A model generated the notes under the pieces. That model did not search any database. It was not told where the DNA came from and saw nothing but the letters and a program-made list of their open reading frames with translations. DNA of 7,924 nucleotides from an uncultured Gemmatimonadota bacterium. Its GTDB lineage: Bacteria; Gemmatimonadota; Gemmatimonadetes; Gemmatimonadales; Gemmatimonadaceae. Within the stretch, counting starts at the first letter, position 1, and the number at the start of each line of letters is the position of its first letter. Below, in pieces: positions 7,034 to 7,924 of the stretch. Location of the stretch: the NCBI GenBank assembly GCA_946479895.1, contig CAMLHT010000183.1, forward strand, positions 1 to 7,924, read 5' to 3'. The position numbers and the translations under genes are program-made.

Positions 7034-7111
7034 GAGATCACTTGCGGGGAAGTGGCGAACGGGCGGCCCTGAAGATGCACACGGCTCCCCGGATACCTCA
7101 GGGATGATGCC
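7034..7111. promoter_or_regulatory. Divergent intergenic region (78 nt) presumed to hold two promoters
   Basis: The space separates the start codons of the minus-strand membrane-protein gene and the plus-strand exported protein gene, so it must carry both promoters or their equivalents. On the + strand CTGAAG (7069-7074) and GATACC (7092-7097) are 17 nt apart, but each matches consensus at only three positions. No convincing minus-strand boxes are seen. Confidence 0.35.
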
Positions 7112-7780
7112 ATGAACCAGATGATCAGGGGCCCGCTCGCGTCGTGGCCGGCGCGCCTCGCGGTGCTCGCCCTCGTGGGCACGACGCTCGGCGCGGTGTG
7201 TGGGGAGCGGGGTGCGGACGGGACCGTGAAGCACCTGACCGCCGACGGCGCGGTGGTGGTCGATTCGACGGAGGCGTACCGGGGGCTGGACTATCCCCTG
7301 GACGGGGAGAAGTACCGGAAGTGGGTGGTGGCCCAGCGCTCACTGGACGCCATTCCCGGGTTCACGATCCCGACGCGGGTGAGCCTGCGGAACTTCACCG
7401 AGGACGACGTGGATACGACGGCGGACTGGCTGGAGCATGACGAGCGCGCCCGGGCCGCCCTCGAATCGGCCGACCTGAGCGCGAAGGACTTCGTGCGCAC
7501 GAGCGTGGCGCTGGAGCAGCTGGTGGCGAGCATGGCGGTGAACCCGGTGCGGTTCCGGGACCTGCCGGCCGGGAACGCGGCGGTCGTCACGGGCGACCCG
7601 GGATTCCGGCAGACCTTCGATGCCCGCCGGGTGCGCGTGGTGGACGATGCCGACAGCGACAGCGACGAGGCCGGGGAGCGGAGTGTCCGTGGCGAGGACA
7701 GCGACCACGGGGACAGCGACGGGAAGGGGAAGGGGCGGGGGAAGCACAAGGGGAAGGGGCGCGGCAGGGGCGGGCACTGA
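7112..7780 (+). CDS. Exported protein of unknown function with acidic Asp/Ser-rich stretch and Gly/Lys/Arg tail
   Basis: Predicted 222 residues; I do not recognise the family. Residues 13-29 form a hydrophobic signal segment followed by C30 (LGAVC), which is not a good lipobox, so either a lipoprotein or a cleaved or anchored secretory protein. The middle (40-150) contains Y-x-G-L-D-Y-P-L and a helical, charged part (about 93-141: TEDDVDTTADWLEHDERAR...). The last 47 residues are strongly biased: an acidic run 178-203 with DSDSDE and DSDHGDSD, then a basic tail 204-222 made almost only of G, K, R and H (GKGKGRGKHKGKG). ATG 7112 is preceded by AGGGA (7100-7104, spacing 7); ATG 7121 is an alternative start. 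The gene is divergent from the pseudopilin-fusion gene. Codon use is high-GC like its neighbours, so it looks like a real gene despite the odd tail. Confidence 0.72.
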   Translation: MNQMIRGPLASWPARLAVLALVGTTLGAVCGERGADGTVKHLTADGAVVVDSTEAYRGLDYPLDGEKYRKWVVAQRSLDAIPGFTIPTRVSLRNFTEDDVDTTADWLEHDERARAALESADLSAKDFVRTSVALEQLVASMAVNPVRFRDLPAGNAAVVTGDPGFRQTFDARRVRVVDDADSDSDEAGERSVRGEDSDHGDSDGKGKGRGKHKGKGRGRGGH

Positions 7781-7801
7781 GGATGGAGTGAGACCGGCCG
7801 G

Positions 7802-7830
7802 TTGAAGCGGGGCGAGCGTCTGACTAGCTT
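7802..7830 (+). promoter_or_regulatory. Candidate sigma-70-like promoter of the tRNA gene
   Basis: TTGAAG (7802-7807) and TAGCTT (7825-7830) are 17 nt apart and would start transcription near 7837, giving a 5' leader of about 17 nt before the tRNA. The -35 matches TTGACA at four positions and the -10 matches TATAAT at three. A perfect 10-bp palindrome, ACCGGCCGGT (7793-7802), abuts the -35 box. The 73-nt gap between the preceding stop codon and the tRNA otherwise shows only a short T-run (7843-7847) with no stem before it. Confidence 0.4.
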
Positions 7831-7853
7831 TGAAGGCTCAGGTTTTTGGGTAA

Positions 7854-7924
<71 letters not shown>

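Noticed and set aside
5924..7072. Plus-strand open frame opposite the pseudopilin-fusion gene
   Set aside because: Charged, glycine/arginine/glutamate-rich shadow; the minus strand shows clear membrane helices and motifs.
7843..7847. T-run before the tRNA as an intrinsic terminator of the upstream gene
   Set aside because: Only five T and no GC-rich stem directly before it.

Overview
This 7.9-kb window is bacterial chromosomal DNA with very high GC and strongly GC-biased third codon positions. Two transcription units share a diderm character: several exported proteins, a predicted outer-membrane barrel, lipoproteins and a pseudopilin-like domain. The combination is what one would expect from Acidobacteriota (Vicinamibacteria-like) or Gemmatimonadota. 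That placement is an inference from style and gene content, not from a phylogenetic marker. No phage, transposase, CRISPR array or other mobile element is visible.

Left end (1-943, + strand): a 33-bp tandem repeat runs in from outside the window and is followed by a TVP38/TMEM64 (SNARE-associated, DedA-superfamily) membrane protein. The repeat is in frame with that gene, but the likely start codon lies downstream of it.

Centre (1013-5098, + strand): a perfect TATAAT sits 8 nt before a start codon, so the transcript is probably leaderless. It opens a tight three-gene operon: (i) an exported cupredoxin-like protein with a type-1-copper-like H/C/H/M set, (ii) a membrane hybrid histidine kinase with periplasmic sensor, HAMP-like linker, HisKA, HATPase_c and a C-terminal receiver, and (iii) an exported, probably outer-membrane beta-barrel protein. 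Spacings are 2 nt and then a 4-nt ATGA overlap, so the three are almost certainly co-expressed. A working idea is a copper- or redox-related envelope-sensing cassette: exported cupredoxin, sensor, outer-membrane channel. Its ligand and output are unknown.

Right part (5106-7033, - strand): two minus-strand genes, converging on the operon with only 7 nt between stop codons. They are a membrane protein with an EE-x-SWGQR / NLHN signature whose C-terminus looks like a GspG-type pseudopilin domain, and a small lipoprotein-like protein with two Asp/Ser-rich acidic stretches, resembling DUF4382-type proteins. Divergent from them at 7112 is an exported protein of unknown function with an Asp/Ser-rich stretch followed by a Gly/Lys/Arg tail.

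Right edge: a tRNA-Ile(GAT) gene, cut by the window end two bases short of its acceptor stem, with a plausible promoter of its own. No 16S rRNA lies upstream, so it is not in the usual 16S-Ile-Ala-23S position.
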